From the NCBI RefSeq assembly GCF_038630985.1, contig NZ_CP152049.1, forward strand, positions 2,561,501-2,625,500: 64,000 nt of DNA. The letters run 5' to 3'. The notes beneath the pieces are model-generated. The model was not told where the DNA came from. It ran no database searches and worked only from the letters and a program-made list of their open reading frames with translations. This DNA is from Paenibacillus sp. FSL H8-0548 (GTDB taxonomy: Bacteria > Bacillota > Bacilli > Paenibacillales > Paenibacillaceae). The position numbers and the translations under genes are program-made. Positions within the stretch are counted from its first letter, which is position 1. Every line of letters starts with the position of its first letter. Shown here piece after piece: positions 53,848 through 62,288 of the stretch.

Positions 53848-54723
53848 TTGAACAGACACGAATCGATGAGCCGCAAACTATTTCATATTTTTAACTATAG
53901 CTTCCTTACACTGCTGGGATTAATGATGTTCCTCCCATTCATGAACGTCATTGCGCAGTCGCTTAGCAGCGCCGGTGCGATCGATCGGGGAGAAGTGATG
54001 TTCTGGCCGGTTGAATTCACCACTCGTTATTATGAATATGTATTTGATGATGTATCCATATGGAGAGCATTCAGCGTGACGGTGTACATTACAGTTATGG
54101 GTACGCTTATTAATCTGATTATGACCGCATCGCTTGCGTATCCCCTGTCTAGGCAGGAATATGTCGGCAGAACTTACATTTTAATTTTTGTTCTAATGAC
54201 GATGATCTTCAGCGCACCGCTGATTCCGCAGTTTATTCTCATGCGGGAGGTTGGTTTAGTGAATACGCTTTGGGCGCTCATGCTGCCGACGGCGATCAGT
54301 GCCTTTAACCTATTCGTGCTGCGCTCGTTTTTCGCTCAAATTCCGCATGAGCTGATTGATTCCTCACGAATCGATGGCTGCAGCGAGCTGCGTACTTTAT
54401 GGAGCATCGTCCTGCCGCTGTCTAAGCCGGCTCTCGCAACGGTAGGCATTTTCTACTCCGTTACGAACTGGAACAAGTATATGGATGCCCTGTATTATAT
54501 TAATGATGTTAAGAAATACCCTTTGCAGGTAAAATTAAGACAGATGCTTATTACAGACGATCTAACGGATACGGGCAATCTTGCGTTTGAGGCGGCTTCG
54601 CAATCGGTTCAGGGCGTGCAAATGGCCGTTATTCTAGTGGCAACTATTCCAATTATTATGGTATATCCGTTTCTGCAGCGATATTTCATCAAGGGAATGA
54701 TGATCGGATCAATTAAATCATAA
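53848..54723 (+). CDS. CUT1 ABC transporter permease (YtcP type)
   Basis: 291 aa with six helices, EAA-like loop IDSSRIDGCSELRTLWSIVL and C-terminus QRYFIKGMMIGSIKS. TTG start with AAGGGGGG upstream, 13 bases after the first permease. Second half of the channel. Confidence 0.9.
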   Translation: MNRHESMSRKLFHIFNYSFLTLLGLMMFLPFMNVIAQSLSSAGAIDRGEVMFWPVEFTTRYYEYVFDDVSIWRAFSVTVYITVMGTLINLIMTASLAYPLSRQEYVGRTYILIFVLMTMIFSAPLIPQFILMREVGLVNTLWALMLPTAISAFNLFVLRSFFAQIPHELIDSSRIDGCSELRTLWSIVLPLSKPALATVGIFYSVTNWNKYMDALYYINDVKKYPLQVKLRQMLITDDLTDTGNLAFEAASQSVQGVQMAVILVATIPIIMVYPFLQRYFIKGMMIGSIKS

Positions 54724-54747
54724 AGCAGCAGCACCATACCGGCGCAT

Positions 54748-54832
54748 ACTAAAAAAAAGACAAACACAGCTAAACGGAGTCCATTGTGAGGTTGCAGGCA
54801 TTGCTTCTAAACTAGAAATGTAAGCGCTGTAC
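54748..54832 (+). promoter_or_regulatory. Shared regulatory block, second copy, and cre-like site
   Basis: ACTAAAAAAAAGACAAACAC, then AGCTAAACGGAGTCCATTGT, matches the block at 52635 over about 45 bases with a handful of differences. TTGTGA (54784) is a possible -35. Further on, ATGTAAGCGCTGTAC (54818-54832) is a one-mismatch cre candidate. The binding-protein gene thus seems to have its own promoter besides operon read-through. Confidence 0.55.
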
Positions 54833-54872
54833 TGAATAAAGTAAGTACCATCTAACGAAAAGAGGGGATTCT

Positions 54873-56468
54873 ATGAAAAAGATTTTGGTACGTGCGATGA
54901 TCATGGTTTTAACGCTTGCGGTATTTACGGGCTGCAGCAGCAATAATGCGGGCAGCAATTCCAAAGGCAGCTCAGGCGAGAAGCCAGCGACAAATGCGCC
55001 AGGCGAAGAGAAGGCAGCGGAGCCTGTCAAGTTCTCGATCTCCATGCGAACACTCAACGTAGCCTATGTAGAGAAGAACCCAGACATTAACAAAGACAAA
55101 TACGTACTTGAGCTGGAGAAAATGACGAACTCAGATCTTGATATCCGTCTCATTCCACACAATGAATATCAAGATAAAATGATTCAAATGTTCGCAACGA
55201 ATGACATCCCTGACGTGGTGCAGGGCAGCGGCGGCATAAGCGGTCCTGAGCTTGCGGGTGCAGTAGAGAACGGTGTGTTCCTTCCGCTGAATGATCTGCT
55301 AAAAGAGTATGGCCCGGATTTGCTGAAGTTCATACCTGAGTCCGCATGGGAGCGAATGACCGATGCGAAAACAGGCAACATTTATGGTATTCCTGAGGTG
55401 CTGACGAATCCATCGCGGCGCGCGACTTGGATTCGTACGGATTTGCTCGAGAAGACAGGCAAGGAAATTCCGACTACGGTGGAGGAAACGTTAGACGTGC
55501 TTCGCGCATTCAAGGAGCTTGGCGTTGAGCAGCCATTTGCAGGCCGTCAGAATTTCAAATATGCGGATATGTTCTTTGGCGCTTATGATGTACTCGGTTA
55601 TCTGAATCAGTTCAAAGTGTTCCCGGACGGCCAAGTGAAGCCAAGCTTCTTCGATGTTGAAAATATGAAGAAGGCAATTGGCGTCTACAAGACGATGCAT
55701 GACGAGGGGCTGATCAGCAAAGAATTCGCAACGATTGAAAGCACCGATTTCAAGAGCATTGTCACTAGCGGCAAGGCGGGTATGTGGTCAATGAACGCGA
55801 ATGAGCTGCCAATCTGGGGCGCTCAGCTTATTCAAAACGTACCGGATGCGAAGGTAGCCCTTATCCCATCGCCGGTTGGTCCTGACGGCAAAGGAGGTTA
55901 TGCGCATTACAATCCGGTTACGCGTTCGTTCTATATTAACGCTAAGGCGAAGGATAAGGCAGCCGACATAATCAAATTTTTCAACTGGATGGTTAGCGAA
56001 AAGGCAGAGCTGTTCTTCAGCTTCGGCATCGAGGGCGAGGACTACCAGGTAACAAATGGCGAGCCGGTATTCGAGGTTCCAACGGATACGGCTGGCACAG
56101 ACAAAATGCGCTATCTCAACTACTGGCTCTGGATGGTGCAGGATACTACCTATAATAAACGTGTATCCGAGCTGTCGGATTCCGGCAAGCAGCTCGTTGA
56201 CGCCTTTGATCATATGCTCGCGAAGGAAGGCCGCAGAGGGCTGGAATTTGATCCGCGTCTGGACGCGCTCATTCAATATCCGGATCTGAATCCGAAATCG
56301 GATGAAATGCCGCCGCTTATTTTGGAGCATGTTCTGAAGATGGTATACGGAAGAGAACCGATTGACGGTTATGAAAAGCTGCTTGAGGAGTATTTATCCA
56401 AAGGCGGCAAGGAAATCATCGAACAGGCGACATCACGTTATAACAGTGGTGAGAGCGCTTTCGAATAA
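54873..56468 (+). CDS. ABC transporter substrate-binding lipoprotein (LplA type)
   Basis: 531 aa. The signal peptide ends FTGC with Cys21, followed by a Ser/Asn/Gly linker. The mature body is of the large LplA type: DLDIRLIPHNEYQDKMIQMF near the start, then IPDVVQGSGGISGPELAG. AAGAGGGG precedes ATG 54873. It belongs to the permease pair upstream and is followed by its two-component genes. Substrate inferred as a uronate-containing oligosaccharide. Confidence 0.92.
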   Translation: MKKILVRAMIMVLTLAVFTGCSSNNAGSNSKGSSGEKPATNAPGEEKAAEPVKFSISMRTLNVAYVEKNPDINKDKYVLELEKMTNSDLDIRLIPHNEYQDKMIQMFATNDIPDVVQGSGGISGPELAGAVENGVFLPLNDLLKEYGPDLLKFIPESAWERMTDAKTGNIYGIPEVLTNPSRRATWIRTDLLEKTGKEIPTTVEETLDVLRAFKELGVEQPFAGRQNFKYADMFFGAYDVLGYLNQFKVFPDGQVKPSFFDVENMKKAIGVYKTMHDEGLISKEFATIESTDFKSIVTSGKAGMWSMNANELPIWGAQLIQNVPDAKVALIPSPVGPDGKGGYAHYNPVTRSFYINAKAKDKAADIIKFFNWMVSEKAELFFSFGIEGEDYQVTNGEPVFEVPTDTAGTDKMRYLNYWLWMVQDTTYNKRVSELSDSGKQLVDAFDHMLAKEGRRGLEFDPRLDALIQYPDLNPKSDEMPPLILEHVLKMVYGREPIDGYEKLLEEYLSKGGKEIIEQATSRYNSGESAFE

Positions 56469-56573
56469 GGTTTACGGAGGCAGGCAGTTGCTTTACTATG
56501 AGGATAGAAGAGGACTCTCCGCAGCTCGCCTTGGCTGGCTGCGGGAGCATCCAGTCCGAAGGGGGAAAGCTTC

Positions 56574-57608
56574 ATGCACCGTATTCTCGTAGTAGACGAT
56601 GAACCAATGATCCGCAGGGGGCTCGAGAAGCTTATTCAGCAAGCGGATACCTCTCTTATTCATACCGACACGGCCGAGAACGGCGTAGATGCTTTGGAGA
56701 AAATCAGAAGCAGCAGACCTACCATCTTATTCACAGACATTCGCATGCCTCGCATGGATGGGCTCGAGCTCTGTCAGCGCATGCAGGAGCTGTACGGTGA
56801 TATTCCAATCGTGGTTGTCTCAGGCTACGGTGATTTCGAGTACGCGCAGAAGTGCATGTCTTATGGTGTAAAGGAATATTTATTGAAGCCCGTGACGAAG
56901 GCGGGGGTACAGGGCGCCGTTAACAAGCTGCTCGCCGGTCTTGCCACGGAAAGTGAGCGTGCTTACATTTCGCTGTCCAAATTGGAGCTGTGGCTGGAGC
57001 AGATTGAAGAGGCAGTATGGCATCTGCAGGATGAGGTCATTCGCGAAATGATAGAGGAGATGCGCATTTATTGCAGCTCGCGTCGAATCGAGGAGCGGCA
57101 GCTGGCGCAGCTGCTCAACGAGCTGCTTGCCAAGCTGGTCAAGCAAATTAAACAGAGGGATGTTTATCCGATTGTATGTGAAGAGCTGCTGGCGGAAGCG
57201 TCTAGGGATAGCGGCTTTGACGGATTTGAACGATCAGTACAAGGGCTTATGAAGCTCATTCGTGCCAAGCGCAAGGGGCTCTTAAGAGAACCAGTCGAGG
57301 AAGCTAAGGGGTATATCGAGCGGAATCTTTCCAAGGAGCTATCCTTGGAGGAAGTTGCCGATATGCTTGGCTTAAATGCTTCTTATTTCAGCCAGTTGTT
57401 CAAGCAGATGACGGGCGAGACGTTTGTACATTATCGCATCAAGCGGCGTATGGAGCTTGCGAAGAAGCTGCTTGCCGCTGGCAATCATAAAATAACAGAT
57501 GTCTCGTATGAGGTGGGTTATGCTGACCATCCACATTTTACAAAGACGTTTAAGAAGTTTACGGGCTATACGCCATCGGAGTATCGGGCGACGCTGGGGA
57601 TTGAATGA
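56574..57608 (+). CDS. YesN-type response regulator
   Basis: 344 aa. Receiver at residues 1-120 with DDE at 8-10 and phospho-acceptor Asp55 (FTDIRMP), conserved Lys in YLLKPVTK, a helical linker with a coiled-coil look (about 125-235), and an AraC DNA-binding domain (about 240-342, ending GYTPSEYRATLG). AGGGGGAAAG precedes ATG 56574. The start of the kinase overlaps its stop. It is the best candidate to bind the block shared by the two promoters at 52635 and 54748. Confidence 0.92.
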   Translation: MHRILVVDDEPMIRRGLEKLIQQADTSLIHTDTAENGVDALEKIRSSRPTILFTDIRMPRMDGLELCQRMQELYGDIPIVVVSGYGDFEYAQKCMSYGVKEYLLKPVTKAGVQGAVNKLLAGLATESERAYISLSKLELWLEQIEEAVWHLQDEVIREMIEEMRIYCSSRRIEERQLAQLLNELLAKLVKQIKQRDVYPIVCEELLAEASRDSGFDGFERSVQGLMKLIRAKRKGLLREPVEEAKGYIERNLSKELSLEEVADMLGLNASYFSQLFKQMTGETFVHYRIKRRMELAKKLLAAGNHKITDVSYEVGYADHPHFTKTFKKFTGYTPSEYRATLGIE

Positions 57609-59428
57609 TGCGCAAGAGTCTGTCACGCCAAATATTCATCTATTTTTTTATCGTAATATTGCTGTCGCTGTCGATGGTTGGCATTTTCTCGTACGTAGAG
57701 TCATCGCGAGCCATCGATAAGCAGGTTGAGAAATATATGACAACGGTTATCAACAATGCCGCCATGCAAACCGACAATCATCTAGCTGCCTTCGAGCGAG
57801 TGAGCAACTCTATATTGTCCCAGCAGCTCGTGAAAAAGTTTCTCGATATGGACCCGACTGACAGCTATGGATATTACGAATTCACAAGCCAGATCCGCAA
57901 GGAAGTATTCGAGAAGGTGTTCATTACGTACCCGACTCAGATTCATATGATTTATATACTTGGGTATCATGGACGGTCTATTTTCGACCAAAATCAGAGC
58001 TTCTCATCATTCTCTCTTGATCCGTCCGCACGTCTCGCGGAGCTGAATGAGAAGACGCCAGGCAGCGGCGAGATTGCGATTTTGAAGACAAGCCTGCTGG
58101 ATAAGGACCAGAATAAGGTCATTACCTTAGCTCGCAAAATCAGGGGATATTCGTCATACAACCCAAAGGGTATACTCGCTATTGAATTTAATAAGCAGCA
58201 GCTCAGCAATTTGTGGAGTCAGGTTGATCTCGGAGAGCAAGGCTTCTTCTTCATTCTCGATCGTCAGGGAGAGGTCATCTATGCTCCGGATAACGATATG
58301 ATGAAGGCGCTGCTGCAATCAGACATTCCGGAACGTTTAATATCCGGAGGGGATCAACGCTTTAACGAGCGGGTGAATGGGGAGTCAACGATGATTATTT
58401 CGCGTAAATCTGATTATTCGGGATGGAGCCTTGCCATTTCCATGCCGCTTAAGGAATTGCGTGACCCGATTTCCAATATCCGTTCTACGACGATTACGGT
58501 TGGCCTTTTGACGCTCATCATTGCGCTTTTCCTCGCGATCAGATTCGGAAGATCCATCGTGAGTCCAATCCGGGTACTGAAAAACGGGATGCGAGAGACA
58601 GAGAAGGGCAATTGGATGAGTATCGAGACGAAGCCAAGAGAGGATGAGATCGGAGGCTTGATCCATAGCTACAATCTAATGGTGAGCAGGCTTTCGGAGA
58701 TGATTAAGCGAGTGTATGATACGGAGCTACAGAACCAGAAGACTCAGCTTGAGCGGCAGAAGGCGGAGTTTCAGGCGCTGCAGCTGCAGATCAATCCCCA
58801 CTTTCTGTACAACACATTGGAGACGATCAATTGTTATGCGATCGTGCAGGATTCAGATGAGATAACCGAAATGGTGGAAGCGATGGCGTTTATGCTCCGC
58901 TATTCGGTCCAAACGAATTTGGAGGAAATTACGATTGCGAATGAGCTTAACCATGTCCGCAACTATATGATTATTTTGAAGCATCGGATCGGGCGTGATT
59001 TTGAGCTTGATGTGGCGATTCCGCCAAGGCTGCTGCTCTCCAAGATGGTACGACTGACGCTTCAGCCTTTAATCGAAAATATTTTTCAACATGCGTTTCC
59101 GGATGGGATGGAGCAGCGTCATACGATTCGTATCGATGCGATGGAGCAGGGGGAGAAGCTGCTGGTTATCGTAGAGGATAACGGTGTTGGCATGACGGCT
59201 GATAGGCTTGGGGAGCTTCGGCTTCGGCTGCAAGAAAACCGGCTTGCTGATGATGGACATGAATTTAAACGAAAAGGCGGAATCGGTGTCGCTAATGTGC
59301 ATCGCCGGATCCAAATGGTGTTTGGCAATGCGTATGGCCTAACGATAGAGAGCAAGCAAAATGAAGGTACAATTATTATCATGTCCATGCCAAAACAATA
59401 CAGCGGAGAACTGAAAGAGTCCCCGTGA
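57605..59428 (+). CDS. YesM-type sensor histidine kinase
   Basis: 607 aa. Transmembrane helix at about 11-31, extracellular dCache-like region to about 290, second helix (about 297-317), HAMP (about 320-375), then His_kinase with QINPHFLYNTLE and the ATPase domain (LIENIFQHAF; EDNGVGM; GGIGVANVHRRI). Its ATGATG start overlaps the regulator stop. Regulator-then-kinase order is the reverse of the pair at 8038-10579. Senses probably an acidic oligosaccharide outside the cell. Confidence 0.92.
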   Translation: MMRKSLSRQIFIYFFIVILLSLSMVGIFSYVESSRAIDKQVEKYMTTVINNAAMQTDNHLAAFERVSNSILSQQLVKKFLDMDPTDSYGYYEFTSQIRKEVFEKVFITYPTQIHMIYILGYHGRSIFDQNQSFSSFSLDPSARLAELNEKTPGSGEIAILKTSLLDKDQNKVITLARKIRGYSSYNPKGILAIEFNKQQLSNLWSQVDLGEQGFFFILDRQGEVIYAPDNDMMKALLQSDIPERLISGGDQRFNERVNGESTMIISRKSDYSGWSLAISMPLKELRDPISNIRSTTITVGLLTLIIALFLAIRFGRSIVSPIRVLKNGMRETEKGNWMSIETKPREDEIGGLIHSYNLMVSRLSEMIKRVYDTELQNQKTQLERQKAEFQALQLQINPHFLYNTLETINCYAIVQDSDEITEMVEAMAFMLRYSVQTNLEEITIANELNHVRNYMIILKHRIGRDFELDVAIPPRLLLSKMVRLTLQPLIENIFQHAFPDGMEQRHTIRIDAMEQGEKLLVIVEDNGVGMTADRLGELRLRLQENRLADDGHEFKRKGGIGVANVHRRIQMVFGNAYGLTIESKQNEGTIIIMSMPKQYSGELKESP

Positions 59429-59439
59429 GAGGAGTCATA

Positions 59440-60210
59440 ATGATGACGATTGATCTAACAGGTAGAATTGCGCTGGTGACTGGAGCTTCGGGAGGAATCG
59501 GCCGCGGAGTGGCAAGCATGCTTGCGGCAAGTGGAGCAAAGGTTGCTTTGAACTATTTGAACAACCATACGGGTGCAGAGGATGCAGTTGCGGCTATTCG
59601 GGAGGCGGGCGGCGTCGCGGAGGCTTTTCAAGCTGACGTGACGAAGCCAGAGCAGATTGCAGCAATGGTAAGCGCAGTAGAAGCTTCCTTCGGAGGGAGT
59701 ATCGACTTGCTCGTGAACAATGCTGGGCATTTAGTTCAGCGCCTAGCAAACGAGGAAATGACGGAAGAGCTCTACATGAAGGTGATGGACGTGAATCTGA
59801 AGAGCACCGTGTTCGTCAGCAAGGCCGTCATTCCAGGGATGAAGGCTAAGGGAATGGGGCGCATCGTCAATGTGACTTCCATAGCCGCGCATAACGGCGG
59901 TGGTCCAGGCGCGACCATCTATGCAGCTAGTAAGGCCGCAGTTCTTTCCTATACTAAGGGACTTGCTAAGGAGCTTGCCGCCAGCGGCATTACGGTGAAC
60001 GGAGTATCTCCGGGCTTCATTGGTCAGACGGCGTTCCATGATACGTTCACACCAGATGCCGCCCGCAAGGCGACGGTACAGGGCATTCCGCTTGGGCGTG
60101 AAGGGACACCGGAGGACGTTGCGGGCTCAGTGCTCTTCCTCGTATCTGGGCTGGCTGCCTATCTGACGGGAGAGACGATCGAAATAAATGGAGGCATGTT
60201 CATGCGATGA
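59440..60210 (+). CDS. Short-chain dehydrogenase/reductase
   Basis: About 256 aa, classical SDR. Cofactor motif GASGGIG (about 15-21), NNAG (about 92), catalytic Ser in NVTSIAAH and YAASK (Tyr and Lys). I start at ATG 59440 after AGAGGAG; GTG 59425, overlapping the kinase stop, is less likely. It resembles FabG/KduD-type enzymes. Between an importer/two-component set and lyase genes it may reduce the 4-deoxy-5-ketouronate freed by GH88 and lyases, which is a known SDR role in alginate users, but this is inference. Overlaps the next gene by four bases. Confidence 0.87.
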   Translation: MMTIDLTGRIALVTGASGGIGRGVASMLAASGAKVALNYLNNHTGAEDAVAAIREAGGVAEAFQADVTKPEQIAAMVSAVEASFGGSIDLLVNNAGHLVQRLANEEMTEELYMKVMDVNLKSTVFVSKAVIPGMKAKGMGRIVNVTSIAAHNGGGPGATIYAASKAAVLSYTKGLAKELAASGITVNGVSPGFIGQTAFHDTFTPDAARKATVQGIPLGREGTPEDVAGSVLFLVSGLAAYLTGETIEINGGMFMR

Positions 60211-62288
60211 GCATTCAGGAGAAGGCTAAGCGATACGAATGGTGCTCGGATACGGTGTTAGAACTAAGGGAAGAGCTGGATCAGGTGATCGCTGTCGCAG
60301 AGCGAGGGGGTGCTAGTGAACCGGGTATCCCAATGGAACCGGGCGGCTGGTGGCATAGCTATGTGTGTCCTACCCATCATACGGAGCTGCTTTTTGATCC
60401 ACTGGAGGAGGAGGCAGCCCAATTTGTATGTCCTTATGGCTGTGAGATGAATGGCGAGCCTTATCGGGGAGCGTGGCTGGTGTTCAAGCATCAGTCGCTG
60501 GCAAGGTATGCCCTGCAAGCAGCGGCCGTGTATGCGGCAACCGGTATGAGTCGTTATGCGGAGCTTGGTCGGTCGATCATTGTGCGGTATGCAGAGCAAT
60601 TTCCCCATTATCCAGTGCATCCAGATGCATCACCTTGGATGCTGAAGGGCAGAGCATTTCATCAGGCGCTTACGGAAGCGATATGGGCGACGACGATCAT
60701 TAGAGCGTATTTGCTATTGGTAGACGAAGGAGTCTCTTTTATAGAGGGTGAAGATAAGCTGCATGTCTTCTTCGACATGCTTGAGAGCAGCATGCGGGAG
60801 TATCACGGGATTTTGACAATAGATCGAGGAAATCCTGAGAATAATTACACAGCTTGGCTTAATGCCGCTTTATCATGCGTATATGCGGCCCGTGGCGAAA
60901 GGGAGAAGCTGCTAGCGCAGTTAGATGCCATAGGGGGCTTCCGCCATCATCTATCGATTGCAGTTAAGCCTGATCAGCTGGAGTTCGAAGGAAGCATCTA
61001 TTATCATGCTTTTGTGGTTAGAGCTTATTTAATTAGCGCCGAAATGGCGGCAAGGTTCGGAGAAGACTTGTACAGCTTTAACGGGGAGCAAGGACAGACA
61101 TTGTGCGGTATGCTAAGCGTCCTTGTTCAGTTGGCTGATGCGGAGGGCTGCTTGCCTGCGCTGCACGACGGGCCTTATTGGCGCGAGCCTTATGCGAGAG
61201 AGCTAGCTGAAATTTTTGAAATCGGATTGACGCATTTCAGCATCGAGGACTGCTTGCCGCTGCTTGGGGAAGTCTATCGACAGCTTAGGCCGCAGCATCA
61301 TTCGCGCGGAGGATTGGAGGCAGTCCTTTATGGAACCGGCGATTGGCGTAAGTCGGTTCCTAGGGATAGACAGGAAAGTGTCATACTGCCAGACAGCGGC
61401 TTTGTAGTACTCGCGCAACTGAATAATAAGCTGTCATGCCTGCTTGACTTTGGTGCGCACGGTGGCTCGCATGGTCATTATGACAAGCTGAATCTTATGC
61501 TGAGCCACCGTTCCTACCAGCTGTCGCCAGACCGCGGCACGGTCCCTTATGGCTCCCCTTTGAAGAAGGAATGGTACCCTCATACTGCTTGCCATAACAC
61601 AGTCAGCATTGGGGGACGTTCACAGCATGAAGCACAGGGTACTTGCTTGAAATATGAGAGGTCGGAAGGCTATTCCTACGCATGGCTGCGAACTTGTGAT
61701 GCGTATGACGGAGCTGTGCTCGATCGTCATGTACTGATTAATGACTTCTGGGTGCTGGATTGGTTTGAGGTACGATTGGAGGAGCAAGAGCAGGTTGATT
61801 GGTGGTTTCACTACAAAGGGAAACTAAACAGCGGCATTGACGAAGTATCCAGCAGCGAGCAAAGCGCTGCATCAGCAGAGCCGCTTGGCGAGCAGGACGG
61901 TTACTCCTATATCCAAGAGATTAGCCGCTATAATCCGGCTTCTCCTCTTGTTTACCCACTACGTATTGAACAGCTGGTGCTTCCTGGAGAGCCATCAACG
62001 AAGGAAGTGGTATCAGCAGTACTTTGGGCGGATGCGGGAGCATCGCTTATCCGTGTGTTGTCGCCGGGAACCGCAGATGATCCAACGCAGCTGTCGGAAG
62101 GAATTCTGCATCGCCAGATCGGCGACAATCTCCGTTTTATCGCAGTATATTGCAGCGGAAATCAATTGCCGCAGCTGAGCTGGACGGAATCCGGCGAGCT
62201 GATGGTCATTCTTAATGGAGAAAAAGCTTTGGCTAGCAAGAGGTACGAGCTAACAGATAACGGGTTAAAGGAGAGGCAAGCTAAATGA
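60207..62288 (+). CDS. Heparinase II/III family polysaccharide lyase, first
   Basis: 693 aa, no signal peptide. An alpha/alpha-toroid N-terminal part (to about residue 380) is followed by a beta-sandwich domain with GAHGGSHGHYDKLN, the metal/active-site His segment of heparinase II/III-type lyases such as PL15, PL17 and PL21. The segment RGNPENNYTAWLN holds conserved Asn/Tyr residues likely at the active site. ATG overlaps the SDR stop. Lack of an export signal implies action on imported oligosaccharides, giving unsaturated monouronates. The polysaccharide could be glycosaminoglycan, alginate or another uronan. Confidence 0.87.
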   Translation: MSIQEKAKRYEWCSDTVLELREELDQVIAVAERGGASEPGIPMEPGGWWHSYVCPTHHTELLFDPLEEEAAQFVCPYGCEMNGEPYRGAWLVFKHQSLARYALQAAAVYAATGMSRYAELGRSIIVRYAEQFPHYPVHPDASPWMLKGRAFHQALTEAIWATTIIRAYLLLVDEGVSFIEGEDKLHVFFDMLESSMREYHGILTIDRGNPENNYTAWLNAALSCVYAARGEREKLLAQLDAIGGFRHHLSIAVKPDQLEFEGSIYYHAFVVRAYLISAEMAARFGEDLYSFNGEQGQTLCGMLSVLVQLADAEGCLPALHDGPYWREPYARELAEIFEIGLTHFSIEDCLPLLGEVYRQLRPQHHSRGGLEAVLYGTGDWRKSVPRDRQESVILPDSGFVVLAQLNNKLSCLLDFGAHGGSHGHYDKLNLMLSHRSYQLSPDRGTVPYGSPLKKEWYPHTACHNTVSIGGRSQHEAQGTCLKYERSEGYSYAWLRTCDAYDGAVLDRHVLINDFWVLDWFEVRLEEQEQVDWWFHYKGKLNSGIDEVSSSEQSAASAEPLGEQDGYSYIQEISRYNPASPLVYPLRIEQLVLPGEPSTKEVVSAVLWADAGASLIRVLSPGTADDPTQLSEGILHRQIGDNLRFIAVYCSGNQLPQLSWTESGELMVILNGEKALASKRYELTDNGLKERQAK

